From: Coptis chinensis
Taxonomy: Eukaryota; Streptophyta; Magnoliopsida; Ranunculales; Ranunculaceae
Reading direction: 5' to 3'
Length of the DNA: 64,000 nucleotides
Assembly (NCBI GenBank): GCA_015680905.1
Contig: CM027381.1
Coordinates: forward strand, 14,671,501 to 14,735,500
Of this stretch, positions 35,383-45,700 are shown piece after piece. Numbering within the stretch: the first letter of the stretch is position 1; every line of letters starts with the position of its first letter. Both the position numbers and the translations under genes were made by a program. A model generated the notes under the pieces. The model had not been told where the DNA came from, did no database searches, and saw only the letters and a list, made by a program, of their open reading frames with translations.

Positions 35383-36222
35383 TTATTGGTAAAATGCTTT
35401 CAAATTGCTTACATTTTGAGGCTTTGGTAATATTATACCTTCAGCCGTTTTTAAGTAATAAGCTCCATTTACTCCAACCTTGTGAATGATATAAGGCCCC
35501 TCCCAGCTTGCCGCTAGTTTGCCAGCCTCTTTTTCTTTAGTTGCTTGAGTGACCTCTTTCAATACCAAGTTACCCTCCTGAAAATGCCTTTATCTAACTT
35601 TCTTGTTGAAAGCTTTTCTCAGCTGCCTATGATAGGAATCGAGTTTTACCCTTGCTTGATCCCTTGTCTTCTCGAGATTGAGCACTTCTGAAGCCATTTT
35701 TTCATTATTCTGACCGCTCTCTATCATCCTTGTTTTTTATGTCGAAACCACCATTTCAGCTGGCGTTACCGCCTCCATACCATATGCCAAAGTGAAAGGC
35801 GACTTCCCCGTGGCTGTTTGAGGTGTTATTCTATAAGCCCACAAAACGCTATTTAGCTCATCCACCCAAAGACCCTTCTTGTCTTCTAGTTTTTTCTTGA
35901 TATTATCCATAATGGTCTTATTTGTTGCCTCTGCTTGCCCGTTACCCTGAGCATAGTATGGCGCCGATGTGAAATGCTTAACCTTGTAAGATTCCAAAAA
36001 AACTTTCACCTTTCCTCCTTCGAACAGCGGCCCATTATCTGATATAATAGCATAGGGCAATCCATATCGACATATGACTTGTTCAAAAAGGAAATTTATA
36101 ACATCCTTTTCTTTGATATGCTGCAGAGCTATGGCTTCAACCCACTTCGTAAAATAATCTGTGACTGCCAATATGAACCTTCTTTTACCTCTCCCTGGTG
36201 TAAGCGGTCCTACAATATCCAT
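35383..36222 (-). pseudogene. Tat integrase region (fossil)
   Basis: The core (36222-35737) begins MDIVGPLTPGRGKRRFILAV, continues DYFTKWVEAIAL, IISDNGPLFEG and YAQGNGQAEATNK, and ends AYGMEAVTPAEM. The Asp-Asp-Glu catalytic positions of a retroviral-type integrase core are recognisable. A GPY/F-type C-terminal segment (35568-35383, SWEGPYIIHKVG) follows, with no chromodomain, as expected for Tat. Confidence 0.88.
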
Positions 36223-36681
36223 CCCCCATAGAGCAAAAGGCCATGGGTTTGAAACACAATGTAACTCTTCAGCCGGAACATGTATGGCTTTCCTATGAAT
36301 TTGGCATTTTACACACTTTTTTGCATATCGAAGGCAATCCCTTCACATTTGAGGCTAGAAATATCCCTGTCTCGTGATTTTATTTGCCAATGATCTACCA
36401 GCTGAATGGTTTCCACACTCGCCTTCGTGAAGCTCCGCAATGATTAGTTGCGCCTCCTCATACGATATGCATTTCAAATGTGGCCCTCAAGGATTCTTTC
36501 GATATAACTCATTATCAACCAATACATATCTTTGGGTGCCCGACTTAATTCTTCTAGCCTCATTTTTATTCTCCACTACTTTTCCCTCCGCTAGATATGA
36601 AATATATGATTCCATCCATGACGCCCCCAGTGTATCAATTTCCATGACTTCTTGCTGGTCGATGTCGATGCTAGGCTTTTG

Positions 36682-37908
36682 TTACACTCCGATATGCAGA
36701 GTATGACCCTCCGTGTTTTCTAGCATCGCTGCCACATATGCTAAGGCATCCACATGCCTATTCTCATTTCTGTTGAGATGCTGAAATCTTATTTTACTGA
36801 AATACTTCAGCTTGGATTTTATAAAATTCAAATAATCCACCATATTTTCACATCTTGCTGAGTATCCCCCATTGATCTGACTGACCACGAGCATCGAGTC
36901 ACTAAAAATCGACAATTCTTTAACATTGAGAGACTTAGCCATCTCTAGCCCAGCTATTAAAGCTTCATATTCAGCCTCATTGTTGGATGCATGAAAACCC
37001 AACGTTATTGCTGTCTCGAGCCTTTGATTTTCAGGAGTAACCAACACCACTCCGATGCCACAACCTTTTCCTCCAGAGGATCCATCGACAAATAGTCTCC
37101 AACCATTCGTTCCAGCCCATGGATCATCTGCATCGATAACATCTTCAGGCTCTTGCAGCATTGCAAACTCCTCTTCTTCCATGCCCCAACTGACATTCTC
37201 AGATGGAAAATTAGCCAGGAAATCAGCTAATATCTGACTCTTTTCTGATACACGGTTTCGATATTCGACTCCAAATTCATTTATGAGTACAGACCATTTA
37301 GACATCCTTCCTGACTTCGCTGTCCTTGCCAGAATTTGCTTTAACGGAAAATTCGTCATCACTATCACTGAATGTGCTTGAAAATATGGTTTTAACCTCT
37401 GAGATGAGAATAATAGCGCCAGAGCATATTTTTCTAGCGTTGAATATCGAGTCTCAGCCTCGAGCATTGTTTTACTTTGAAAATACACTAGTCTTTCCAA
37501 CCCACCTTCAACTTTCACCAAGACAGAACTTATAGCGAAATCTGATACAGCCAAATAAAGGAGCAAACTTTCTCCCTCCTCTGGCTTTGTTAGAGTCGGT
37601 ACTTCTTGGAGATATTTCTTTAATTCAGAAAATGCTTCTTCACACTCTTCATTCCAACTAAATTTGACATTCTTTTTGAGCAACTTAAAAAGTGGCTCAT
37701 AGCGATCAGAAGTTCTAGAGATGAACCTATTTAACGCCGCTATCCTTCCCGTCAACCTTTGTATTTGCTTTCGGGTTGTTGGTGACGACATTTGCTGAAG
37801 TGCTCGTATTTGATCAGGATTAGCATCGATACCCCGCTCCGCAACGATATAACCTAAAAACTTGCCCGAGCTGACCCCGAATGTACATTTTTTCGGATTA
37901 AGCTTCAT
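36682..37908 (-). pseudogene. Tat RNase H plus additional RNase H domain (fossil)
   Basis: The first part is the end of reverse transcriptase and the ordinary gypsy RNase H (CTFGVSSGKFLGYIV, LLLYLAVSDFAISSVLV, ETRYSTLEKYALAL). The second part is a separate RNase H-fold domain (WRLFVDGSSGGKGCGIGVVL, NNEAEYEALIAGLEMA, SDSMLVVSQINGGY, RNENRHVDALAYVAAML) with the D-E-D pattern. Possession of two RNase H domains is characteristic of the Tat/Ogre group. Confidence 0.9.
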
Positions 37909-37937
37909 ATTAAACTCTCTCGATTATTCTGAATCAA

Positions 37938-38741
37938 TTATCGGCGGTCCTTTATATGATCTCCCGCTTTCATAGACTTAATGACCATGTCATCGATATA
38001 GACCTCGACAATACGTTTGATGAGTTTTTTGAACATCTTCTCCACTAATCTTTGGTACGTGGCTCCAGCATTCTTTAAACCAAATGGCATTATGATGAAA
38101 CAGTATATTCCTCCATTGACCATGAATGCCATTTTTAACTGATCTAGTACAGCCATTAGAATATGAAAATATCCTGAATAACCATCACAAAAACTAATCA
38201 ACTCGAAACCAGAAGTTCGGTCCACCAACTCGTCAATTCGAGGCATAGGATAATGATCCTTTGGACACTTTCTATTTACATCAGTAAAGTCGACACAGAT
38301 CCGAACTCTACCATTTTTCTTGGGCACAACCACTATATTTGCTACCCATTCAGAATGCTCGACTTCTTTGATGATGTTATTATTTAACATCTTTTGTATC
38401 TCTGCTTGCACCGCTTCTTCGTATATTGGTCTCACCTGTCTGTGCTTTTGATGTATTGGAGTTGCATTTTCTTCCATATTTAACTTGTGCGTACAGATAT
38501 CTGGATCGATTCCAGTGAGATCCGACATCGACCATGCAAAAACATCCTGATTCTCCTTTAAAAAGACTACCAACTCCTTTCTTATATTTTTATCCATTTC
38601 TGTACCAATGAACGTATGACGTTCACTTTCTCTTATCCTGATATTAATCCTTTCCACCGCTTCTATTGTTTTTCTTTCCCATGGTTGCTCCTCATGTTGT
38701 TTCAGCTTTTGAGTGAACTTTACCTGCTCCTGTATCTGCAT
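37938..38741 (-). pseudogene. Tat reverse transcriptase (fossil)
   Basis: The frame contains HKHRQVRPIYEEAVQAEIQK, WVANIVVVPKKNGRVRICVD, PRIDELVDRTSGFELISFCD, FIIMPFGLKNAGATYQR and VYIDDMVIKS, the ordered motifs of a Ty3/gypsy reverse transcriptase including the YIDD catalytic box. Confidence 0.92.
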
Positions 38742-38918
38742 ATTGATGTCGGCAGGTGAAGTTTGCTGTAACTGCTATGTATAGTTTTCCACGACGCCCC
38801 CAGTATCTTGGGCATTACCCTTCATCATTCCCTTTACTGTAACAAAATTACACTTTTCTGATTCTGACTGATCACCCTTAATCTCATATAAACCAGATAT
38901 GGTTGGGAATCTTAAAAC

Positions 38919-39734
38919 TTAATAAAATGTACTAGGAACAGCACGCATTTTATGTATCCATTTCCTTCCTAATATAGCATTATGATCAGACTGGTGCTTG
39001 ATGACCACAAATTTTGTCATCACCGTTTGAGGCCCCGCTTTCACTGGCAATTTTATCTCTCCAGCTGGTCTGGTACACGTTCCATTAAACCCATACAAAC
39101 TGAACTTCGGGGGATTTAAATGTGACTCATCGAAACCAATTCCGCTAAACGCCTTCCAAAATAGAATATTAACTGAACTACCACAGTCCACTAATATCTT
39201 ATGTACATCATAACCCGAAATACGCAAAGTGATTAGCAAAGCATTATCATGTGGTAACATTACCTTGGACAAATCTTCCGGTACGAACATGATTGCCCCT
39301 GGAACATTAGCCGATATCAGTTGCTGGCTCGCTGGTACTAGCTTGATATTGACCTCGAGCACTTCTTTGACCGTTGAGATCTTCCTTATCTTATCTCGAA
39401 CAATCTTTTTCTGAGGAATTTCCCCCCGATAAATCATGTTTATTACCCCCAAAGGCTTTTCTCGTATCATTACCGTCTCTGCTGGCCTGATATCTGCCCA
39501 AAACTCTCTCAACTTTCCATCTTTCATTAGCCTGTCTATTTCCTTAACTAATTGGAGACATCTATTTGTCTTATGGTTCTCGACCTTGTGAAACTGACAA
39601 TACGGCTTCCCCTTTATTTCTCTTAGAGTGTATTTCGGCCACACAACAAAATCTTCCTTTTCTATTCTTCGCAAAATATCTTCTGGGGTAGAATTCAGAG
39701 CTATAAAGTTACTAGGATCGAGTTCCTCTCTCAA
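38919..39734 (-). pseudogene. Tat gag C-terminus and aspartic protease (fossil)
   Basis: KGKPYCQFHKVENHKTNRC resembles a degenerate zinc-knuckle-like gag segment. KILVDCGSSVNILFW corresponds to the retroviral-type protease active-site block (hydrophobic-D-x-G-S-S). VIKHQSDHNAILGRKW is the second protease motif region. Confidence 0.75.
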
Positions 39735-41367
39735 AGTCTTATCATATTTCCGTCTCTGCTATGGCTGATTATCTCGATTAGAGTAATTGTCTTGGGTCTC
39801 TTATTCTCTGAACTCGAGGAATCTCGTCCTTCATGGTGATCCTTATTATCCTTTTCTTTTTTCCCCGCATCGGTTACTTGTAAAACTGCCTGCGCATTGG
39901 CAGTTCTCAACCCCTCTTCTACTAATATATCTCTATCGACCTTGTCATACAACTCCTGCAATGTTTTAACCTATTTTCTCAGTAAATACTTATGCATAAA
40001 AGATCCTGGCATTAATCCTGCTTGAAACGCTATGACAGTCGTCATTTCTGATTCATCTAACCCTTTCCACCGACTGTGTCTCAGCCTTGAACCTTGTTAA
40101 GAAATCCTTCATAGATTCTTTCTTTGCTTGCTTTAACTGAAACAAAGCCGACACCTGCTTAGGTTTCACCCTCTGGTGACCGTAATTAGTTCAATTTCTC
40201 TAAAGCTTGAGATTGACCCCTCTGGAATTGTACAGAACCACTTTAAAGCTTTGCCCTTTAAGCTTGATGAAAAAGATCGACATAGTACAGTATCCCAATA
40301 TTCAGTACCCTGATATATTGAGAACTAATGTCGGTAACTAAAAAGATGGTCCATTGGATTCGTAGCTCCTTCATATTGGCTTAATTTTGGATTCTTAAAC
40401 TTCGGAGGTAACGAAGCCCTCTGTATCTCTTTATTTAATGGATTTCTACCAACATCATCTGCTAGCTTCCTTATCGATGCTGATACTTTTTCTAACAACC
40501 GATCCCCTAACCGCCCGACATCATTTCTTGCACCATTTCCTTTGTAACTAGTACTTTTCCTTCTTCCTCTTTGAGCTCTTTTGTGGTGTTGTTCTTGCCA
40601 CCGATTGTACTTCTCCAATATGACTCCTTCTTCTCTCCTCTAAATAACTTTTTCGCACTATTGGAGTTCCTGAACTTGATTCTTCATCACCCTTCTCATA
40701 CCTAGCGTCTTCAGCACGCTTCTCCTTCTCTTCCCTTATTAGTTTATTTTTAGCCATTAACATCTGATTCTGCTTTTCTAAATCATTCATCTTTCTCAAC
40801 AAATCTTTCAATGACACTTCTTTCTCTTGTATCTCCTCTGCTTCTTCTATCATCCTACTAGTGGATCTTCGAGTTCTTCTCTCCTCATTCTTAGATATAG
40901 CTTGAGAAGTGCTTCCCTCATTAACCATCATTGCCTTTGTGTCAGAAGACGCTTTGGGAGGCATTCGATTACTCTTTCTAACCAAAAACTTCAATTAATG
41001 GATTCAACCAAAGAAAAAGACAACGAGAAATCACAGTCGCGATCTTTGTCTTTGAACCTAGACGGCGCCAATGTAGTGCTCTAACCATTTCCTTTGCAAC
41101 TAGTACTTTTCCTTCTTCCTCTTGGGCTACTGTCGGTGTTGTTCTTGCCACCGATTGTACTTCTCCAATATGACTCCTTCTTCTCTCCTCTAAATAACTT
41201 TTTCGCACTATTGGAGTTCCTGAACTCGATTCTTCATCACCCTTCTCATACCTAGCGTCTTCAGCACGCTTCTCTTTCTCTTCCCTTATTAGTTTATTCT
41301 CAGCCATTAACATCTGATTCTGCTTTTCTAAATCATTCATCCTTCTCAACATATCTTTCAATGACAC
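39735..41367 (-). pseudogene. Tat gag N-terminal and core region (fossil, internally duplicated)
   Basis: Frames contain a coiled-coil/charged block (LLRKMNDLEKQNQMLMAKNK, ARYEKGDEESSSGTPIV) at 40548-40994 and an almost identical copy at 40978-41367. Downstream is the core beginning KFKNPKLSQYEG, NPMDHLFSY, as in plant gypsy gag. Broken in several places. Confidence 0.75.
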
Positions 41368-41634
41368 TCTTTCTCTTGTATCTCCTCTGCTTCTTCTATC
41401 ATCCTACTAGTGGATCTTTGAGTTCTTCTCTCCTCATTCTTAGATATAGCTTGAGAAGTGCTTCCCTCATTAACCATCATTGCCTTATTTGCTGTAGCAT
41501 GCTTCGGAGGCATTCTGATTACTCTTTCTAACCAAAAACTTCAATTAATGGATTCAACCAAAGAAAAAGACAACGAGAAATCACAGTCGCGATCTTTGTC
41601 TTTGAACCTAGACGGCGCCAATGTAGTGCTCTAA
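40533..41634 (-). repeat. ~550-bp tandem duplication at the 5' end of the Tat interior
   Basis: Copies 40533-41084 and 41085-41634 are nearly identical. Each contains gag start, leader, primer-binding site and the first 13 bases of the LTR (TGTAGTGCTCTAA). At the junction, LTR edge sequence is followed directly by mid-gag sequence (CCATTTCCTTTG). Confidence 0.9.
41604..41621 (-). other. Primer-binding site of the Tat element
   Basis: TTGGCGCCGTCTAGGTTC starts immediately inside the 5' LTR. It is a non-methionine type site common in Tat and Athila relatives. A second copy lies at about 41054-41071 in the duplication. Confidence 0.75.
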
Positions 41635-41983
41635 GAAATTGATCACTATTAACAGTAATGAATTGCTAAGATGAAAGATCAAGATTGAAATCGAGTTGAA
41701 ATAATCTTTGTTCTTAAGTAATAATATCGGTTACAGTATTCTCTCTTTTTCTCTCTCTTACTCTCAGTTTTCCATTTTGTTGTAATGATCTCCAATGAAT
41801 TAATCTTTTTCTTGCTAGTCTATTTATAGTTATTTTAGAATAGCTTGGACCAATCCCCTCTTGACATGTGTCCATCCTCTCCTTTTTCCTTCATTTTCTC
41901 GCTTTTCTGCAACATATCAATTGTAATACAAAATATCGATAATAACTGCCGAAATATCAAATTGACGATATTTTCCCAAGAAA
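41622..41983 (-). repeat. 5' LTR of the Tat element
   Basis: Pairs with 29002-29363 (about 96% alike). The ATACG target duplication follows at 41984-41988. The outermost bases have diverged slightly from the TG...CA consensus. Confidence 0.9.
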
Positions 41984-42302
41984 ATACGGAAATGGCATAA
42001 AAGTCTAATTTCCGACCAAAAGTGAAAAAACCTAGGATCATGTGTTCAGAAGTTTTGACTTCATTAAACCTCTAGTTTCTTAAAAAAACAAAAAAAAAAA
42101 AAAGTTGACTTCATCCGATCCAAATTTCCCCACTGGTGAAACGTTTAAGTCTCGTCCACAGTTGATTCTTTAACATAAATTTATAATTATTGTGTATTGA
42201 TGTAAAATAATCAAGATGTGGCGCGAAGTAGTCACTTCACGGTGCCCCACATGGGAAAATTCTACTCGGCCAGACGGCCACTGAATTCACCAGTACAAGC
42301 TT

Positions 42303-42312
42303 TTTATTAAAG
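42303..42312 (-). terminator. Poly(A) signal of the dioxygenase gene
   Basis: AATAAA-containing sequence on the minus strand (CTTTAATAAAAA) about 170 bases beyond the stop codon. Confidence 0.45.
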
Positions 42313-42477
42313 CAATACAAAAGATAACTGACTTCACCCGTTCACCGATACAAACTTTTATTGAAGCAAACAGAAGGTCACTTAGCTAACAACATAACAA
42401 ACTCAAACATCCAAAAGATCAACACATCTGACCAGAAGTTCAAATTTACTCCCATATATAGTAGTCTCTTAGATAAT

Positions 42478-44136
42478 CTACAGTTTGAACTGATCCAAAA
42501 AGGTCTTACTATCGAGTTTGTTATTAATTGATTGGTTCAAGAAGTCCGCATGACGTACAGTCTTGTATCTGGCTCCGTGCTTTTTCACAAGATCTTGGAC
42601 AGGCTCAATTATAGCGGAAAATTCTGGGTCATGGAACACTGCTATTGAGAGGCGTTCTTTGTCAGGGTTAATGACAACCCTGTGCTCAATGCTCTTGTAT
42701 ACCCCATTGGTCATTATCTGCACATTGCCAATATGATACAAAGCAAAAATCCTTAACAAAATTCAAGTGCAAGGTTTTTACTCGATTGTCTTATACTATG
42801 CAAATAAAGATTCTTCAATTCCATGCTATCAAATATGTAGTAAAAGATATCAACGCTGTGTTTGGTTCATGGAATAGATGAAGGGGCTACTTTTAGGGAC
42901 TTCCAAACACGAACGAAGATGTCTAATTTGAACTGGCCATCACATGGCGACTACTCAATGCAAATCTATAGTGGGCAGTTAGAGAGTCCCGTAATGGAGT
43001 CTTACCAGAATTTTTTACTTGACAAAGAAAAATGCAGAGAAAATCAGATTTAGTTTTCCCTATCTTGCAAGATTATACCTCTAATATATCACCAATGTTG
43101 ACGACGAAAGCCCCTAAAATGGGTTGAACAGGGAACCACTTTCCATTTTTCTTGATCTGCAGTCCATTTACTTGATTAACTTGAAGGAGGAGAGTTAGGC
43201 TACTAGCATCAGAATGTGGAGTGAGTCCCAAAACCTTGTCTGAGTAACGACATGGTGGGTAGTAGTTCATCCTCACCGCCTGAATACAGTTCTCGAAAGG
43301 CTTTGTCAATACTTGTGATTCAAGCCCCAAGTTTCTAGCCATCAATCCTATGAGACACATTGCAACTTCTTGAACGTCCTTTGAGAATTTGTTCACTGAT
43401 TCCCTGAAACAAAAGGTTGAAAAAAAGTATGTGCTCAATCTCATATGAGTTGCCCCCTTAAAATTCTACGAGGGAAATTAAATGATTGATTACCTAAAAG
43501 AAGTAGGATTGTTTGGCCAAAATCGCATGTTTCTTTCTTTAACAGGATTTGTAATTAGCAAATGCATGTCCGCCCATTCAAGCTTCTGCTCGTCAGACTT
43601 GACAAAGGACTGACCATAGCCTTCTGTACTGTCCGGTAGCTGGCCATAAACTTTTTTCTCCTCTAATGGAAGCCGAAAGAAGTCCTCCATGTCAACCTTC
43701 ATTTTCTCAATCACTTCCTCTGATACTCCATGGTTGATCAACTGCGAGAAATTGCACCAAATTGACAGTGACGTCAATGCACAACAATCTTTACAAACGT
43801 AAGACGTACTTTTGATGGAAATCATGGAATCTTACTGCCAAATAATTTTATGGTGTACTACCTTTTTTGCTTATATTGACTGACCTGAAAGAAACCCCAA
43901 TCTAGGCAGGCCGAGTGGAACTTTGCGAGTTCATCAGAAGCAGACTTTTGATTGAGGAGCCTTGACAGATCGATAACTGGGATTTCCACGTCGTTATCAG
44001 TAGAAACTACATCATTGTCATACTCTAATTCCGATCTAACGTATCGATCAGGGACGTCTTTCAACTCTGTACCTGCGAGAGCTTGGACGTTGTCAACAGG
44101 TAACGATCCCCCCAAACTAATCAGATTTTTGGTCAT
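42478..44136 (-). CDS. 2-oxoglutarate/Fe(II)-dependent dioxygenase (SRG1 / codeine O-demethylase-like)
   Basis: Intact four-exon gene: 43885-44136, 43494-43741, 43079-43403 and 42478-42717, all with GT/AG introns and consistent phase, encoding about 354 residues, the normal length. The N-terminal DIOX_N region has EIPVIDLSRLL, SACLDWGFFQ and LINHGV. The catalytic region has MNYYPPCRYSDKVLGLTPHS, where H-S-D supplies two iron ligands, then IEHRVVINPDKERLSIAVFH, where the His is the third ligand and R-L-S binds 2-oxoglutarate. This DOXC-class family oxidises or demethylates small specialised metabolites; Papaver members O-demethylate alkaloids. Cytosolic, with no signal peptide. The substrate cannot be inferred. 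It may be annotated elsewhere as 'S-norcoclaurine synthase 1-like', a family name only. Confidence 0.93.
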
Positions 44137-44226
44137 CCTTTCACTTCACTCTCTTACCTCAATATCCTTCTTCAAGCCCTAAACGAAAAAAGGGAATCAA
44201 CGAGAATCCTAAGTTCGTAAGACCTG

Positions 44227-44236
44227 CTTTTATAAG
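44227..44236 (-). promoter_or_regulatory. TATA box of the dioxygenase gene
   Basis: CTTATAAAAG on the minus strand, about 91 bases upstream of the ATG at 44136, leaving a leader of about 60 bases. Confidence 0.6.
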
Positions 44237-44780
44237 TGGCTTTAGTAAGTAATGTGTATGGAAAAATTAAACTGGCCGGATTTACTTTGGATAATTACAG
44301 TTACTTAAGATAAAACTCATTAAGAAAAACAAAATCCCGATTTCAAATTAATACTATTTCGAAGATTCTTGATGTTAGAATTTACTTGACAATTAGTCAT
44401 TGGTGTATAGGACAATTTATTAGGTGAAAGAAAACAACGTACGTGCACATTTGTCTGGGAGCCAGTTGCCAAAAAAGAAAAGAAAATTGTCTGGGAGCCC
44501 TATAAATTATGAGTTGCCATATATTATTTTTTAATTACACACGAGATGCACGCCAAATCACGCGATGCACGTGGAATCGGTAACGCGGATTTTGAATTGC
44601 AAGTGAAAAAACTGACAAATTAAAAAACGAAAAACGCCAACGAAAAAAACATATTAACTCAATCTTGAGTTCGTGTTTCTAGAATTTTTCCTAGGCTCGC
44701 TTACTGTTTTGTAATGCAGAATTGCATAGCCTGTGGGCTCGACCTCAGACTTTTGGGAGGGTTTTTTTTTTTATAAACTA
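44237..44780. other. Dioxygenase promoter region and spacer
   Basis: AT-rich. Contains ACGT cores (about 44440) and CACGCGATG/CACGTGG-type elements near 44555-44575 that could act as bZIP/bHLH sites. No gene seen. Confidence 0.35.
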
Positions 44781-44963
44781 AATGTTTATGGTACTTGTTA
44801 CTGCCGGACCCCATATTGTGTTGGGCAGACCCCAAAAACTAAAACACTTATTACAAATGCGTCATTGGTCCCAAAAGTTGTTTTTTTGTGTTGACCCCAA
44901 ACCAAAGTGAATTTGACTTTTCTTAACTTTTTTCAAATTTCTTCTTCTATTCTCTTCTTCCAC

Positions 44964-44970
44964 TATAAAA
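44964..44970 (+). promoter_or_regulatory. TATA box (and telo-box) of the MULE transposase gene
   Basis: TATAAAA 174 bp inside the left end, followed by AAACCCTTAAACCCTAA (a telo-box-like stretch) and an ATG at 45005. Confidence 0.55.
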
Positions 44971-45189
44971 ACCTTAAACCCTTAAACCCTAACACTAAAC
45001 ACTAATGGAAGAGCCCAACCCCATTTTAGAACATACGAAGATGACGAAGAAAATGTAATGCATCATGACCCCATTCAAGAAGAAAATATAGAACAAGTTC
45101 CAAGTGACCCCATTCAAGAAAAATGTAAAACAAGTTCAAAGTGAAGAAAATAGAGGAATGGATGATGATGCATTTAATAAGAATAAGGT

Positions 45190-45430
45190 AAATCTAAATT
45201 AAACGTAATTATGAATGTAGTAATTATGCATGTAATAATTATGCATGTAGAAATTATTGATGTGTATGCGGTGATTATACATGTAATAATTATGCATGTA
45301 GTAATTATGCATGTAATAATTTTGTATGTAGGAATTATTGATGTGTGCGGTGATTATACATGTAATAATTATGCATGTAGGAATTATTGATGTGTAATGT
45401 GATTATACATGTAATAATTATGCATGTAGT
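45190..45430 (+). repeat. Minisatellite in intron 1 of the MULE transposase gene
   Basis: Seven or more copies of ATGTAATAATTATGCATGTAG-type units, each carrying the palindrome ATGCAT. Forms most of the first half of the 531-bp intron (45188-45718). Confidence 0.85.
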
Positions 45431-45439
45431 AATTAAACG

Positions 45440-45700
45440 ACTTCGGCTAGGTCATTTGTATTTCACACCAAATCGGTCTCGCCGTCACCGTGCGATCGTG
45501 GTCCAAAACGATGTAGCCATGTCGTTTGGGATTTGAATTTGAAAAAAGCGATTTGTCCGTTTTTTGCGACTTGAAACGGTGTGGCCACACGTTTTGAAGT
45601 TAGTCATCAAAAGCGACATGGCCACACCGTTTGGGACCTAGTCCAAACGGTGTGGCCATGTCGTTTGTGACATTTGGTACTTAAGCCAAACATCAATTAA
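45440..45700. repeat. Palindromic 'AAACGGTGTGGCCA' motifs, intronic copies
   Basis: Five partial copies of AAACGGTGTGGCCATGTCGT in both orientations, for example the facing pair at about 45610-45665. The same motif forms the array at 52325-52760. Confidence 0.8.

Larger units (their letters stand above)
29002..41983 (-). mobile_element. Ty3/gypsy retrotransposon of the Tat lineage, ~13 kb (fossil)
   Basis: LTRs at 29002-29363 and 41622-41983 (362 bp each) are flanked by the 5-bp direct repeat ATACG (28997-29001 and 41984-41988). The element reads on the minus strand: 5' LTR at the right, primer-binding site TTGGCGCCGTCTAGGTTC (41604-41621), gag, protease, reverse transcriptase, two RNase H domains, integrase, then a long 3' region with tandem arrays and an opposite-strand gene. 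The dual RNase H and antisense gene are hallmarks of Tat. The LTRs differ at about 14 of 362 positions (about 4%), suggesting roughly 1.5-3 million years under usual plant rates. The structure is complete but coding parts carry several breaks. Confidence 0.93.

Noticed and set aside
42862-43053. Small plus-strand frame
   Set aside because: Lies in the third intron of the minus-strand dioxygenase gene; no resemblance to any protein.
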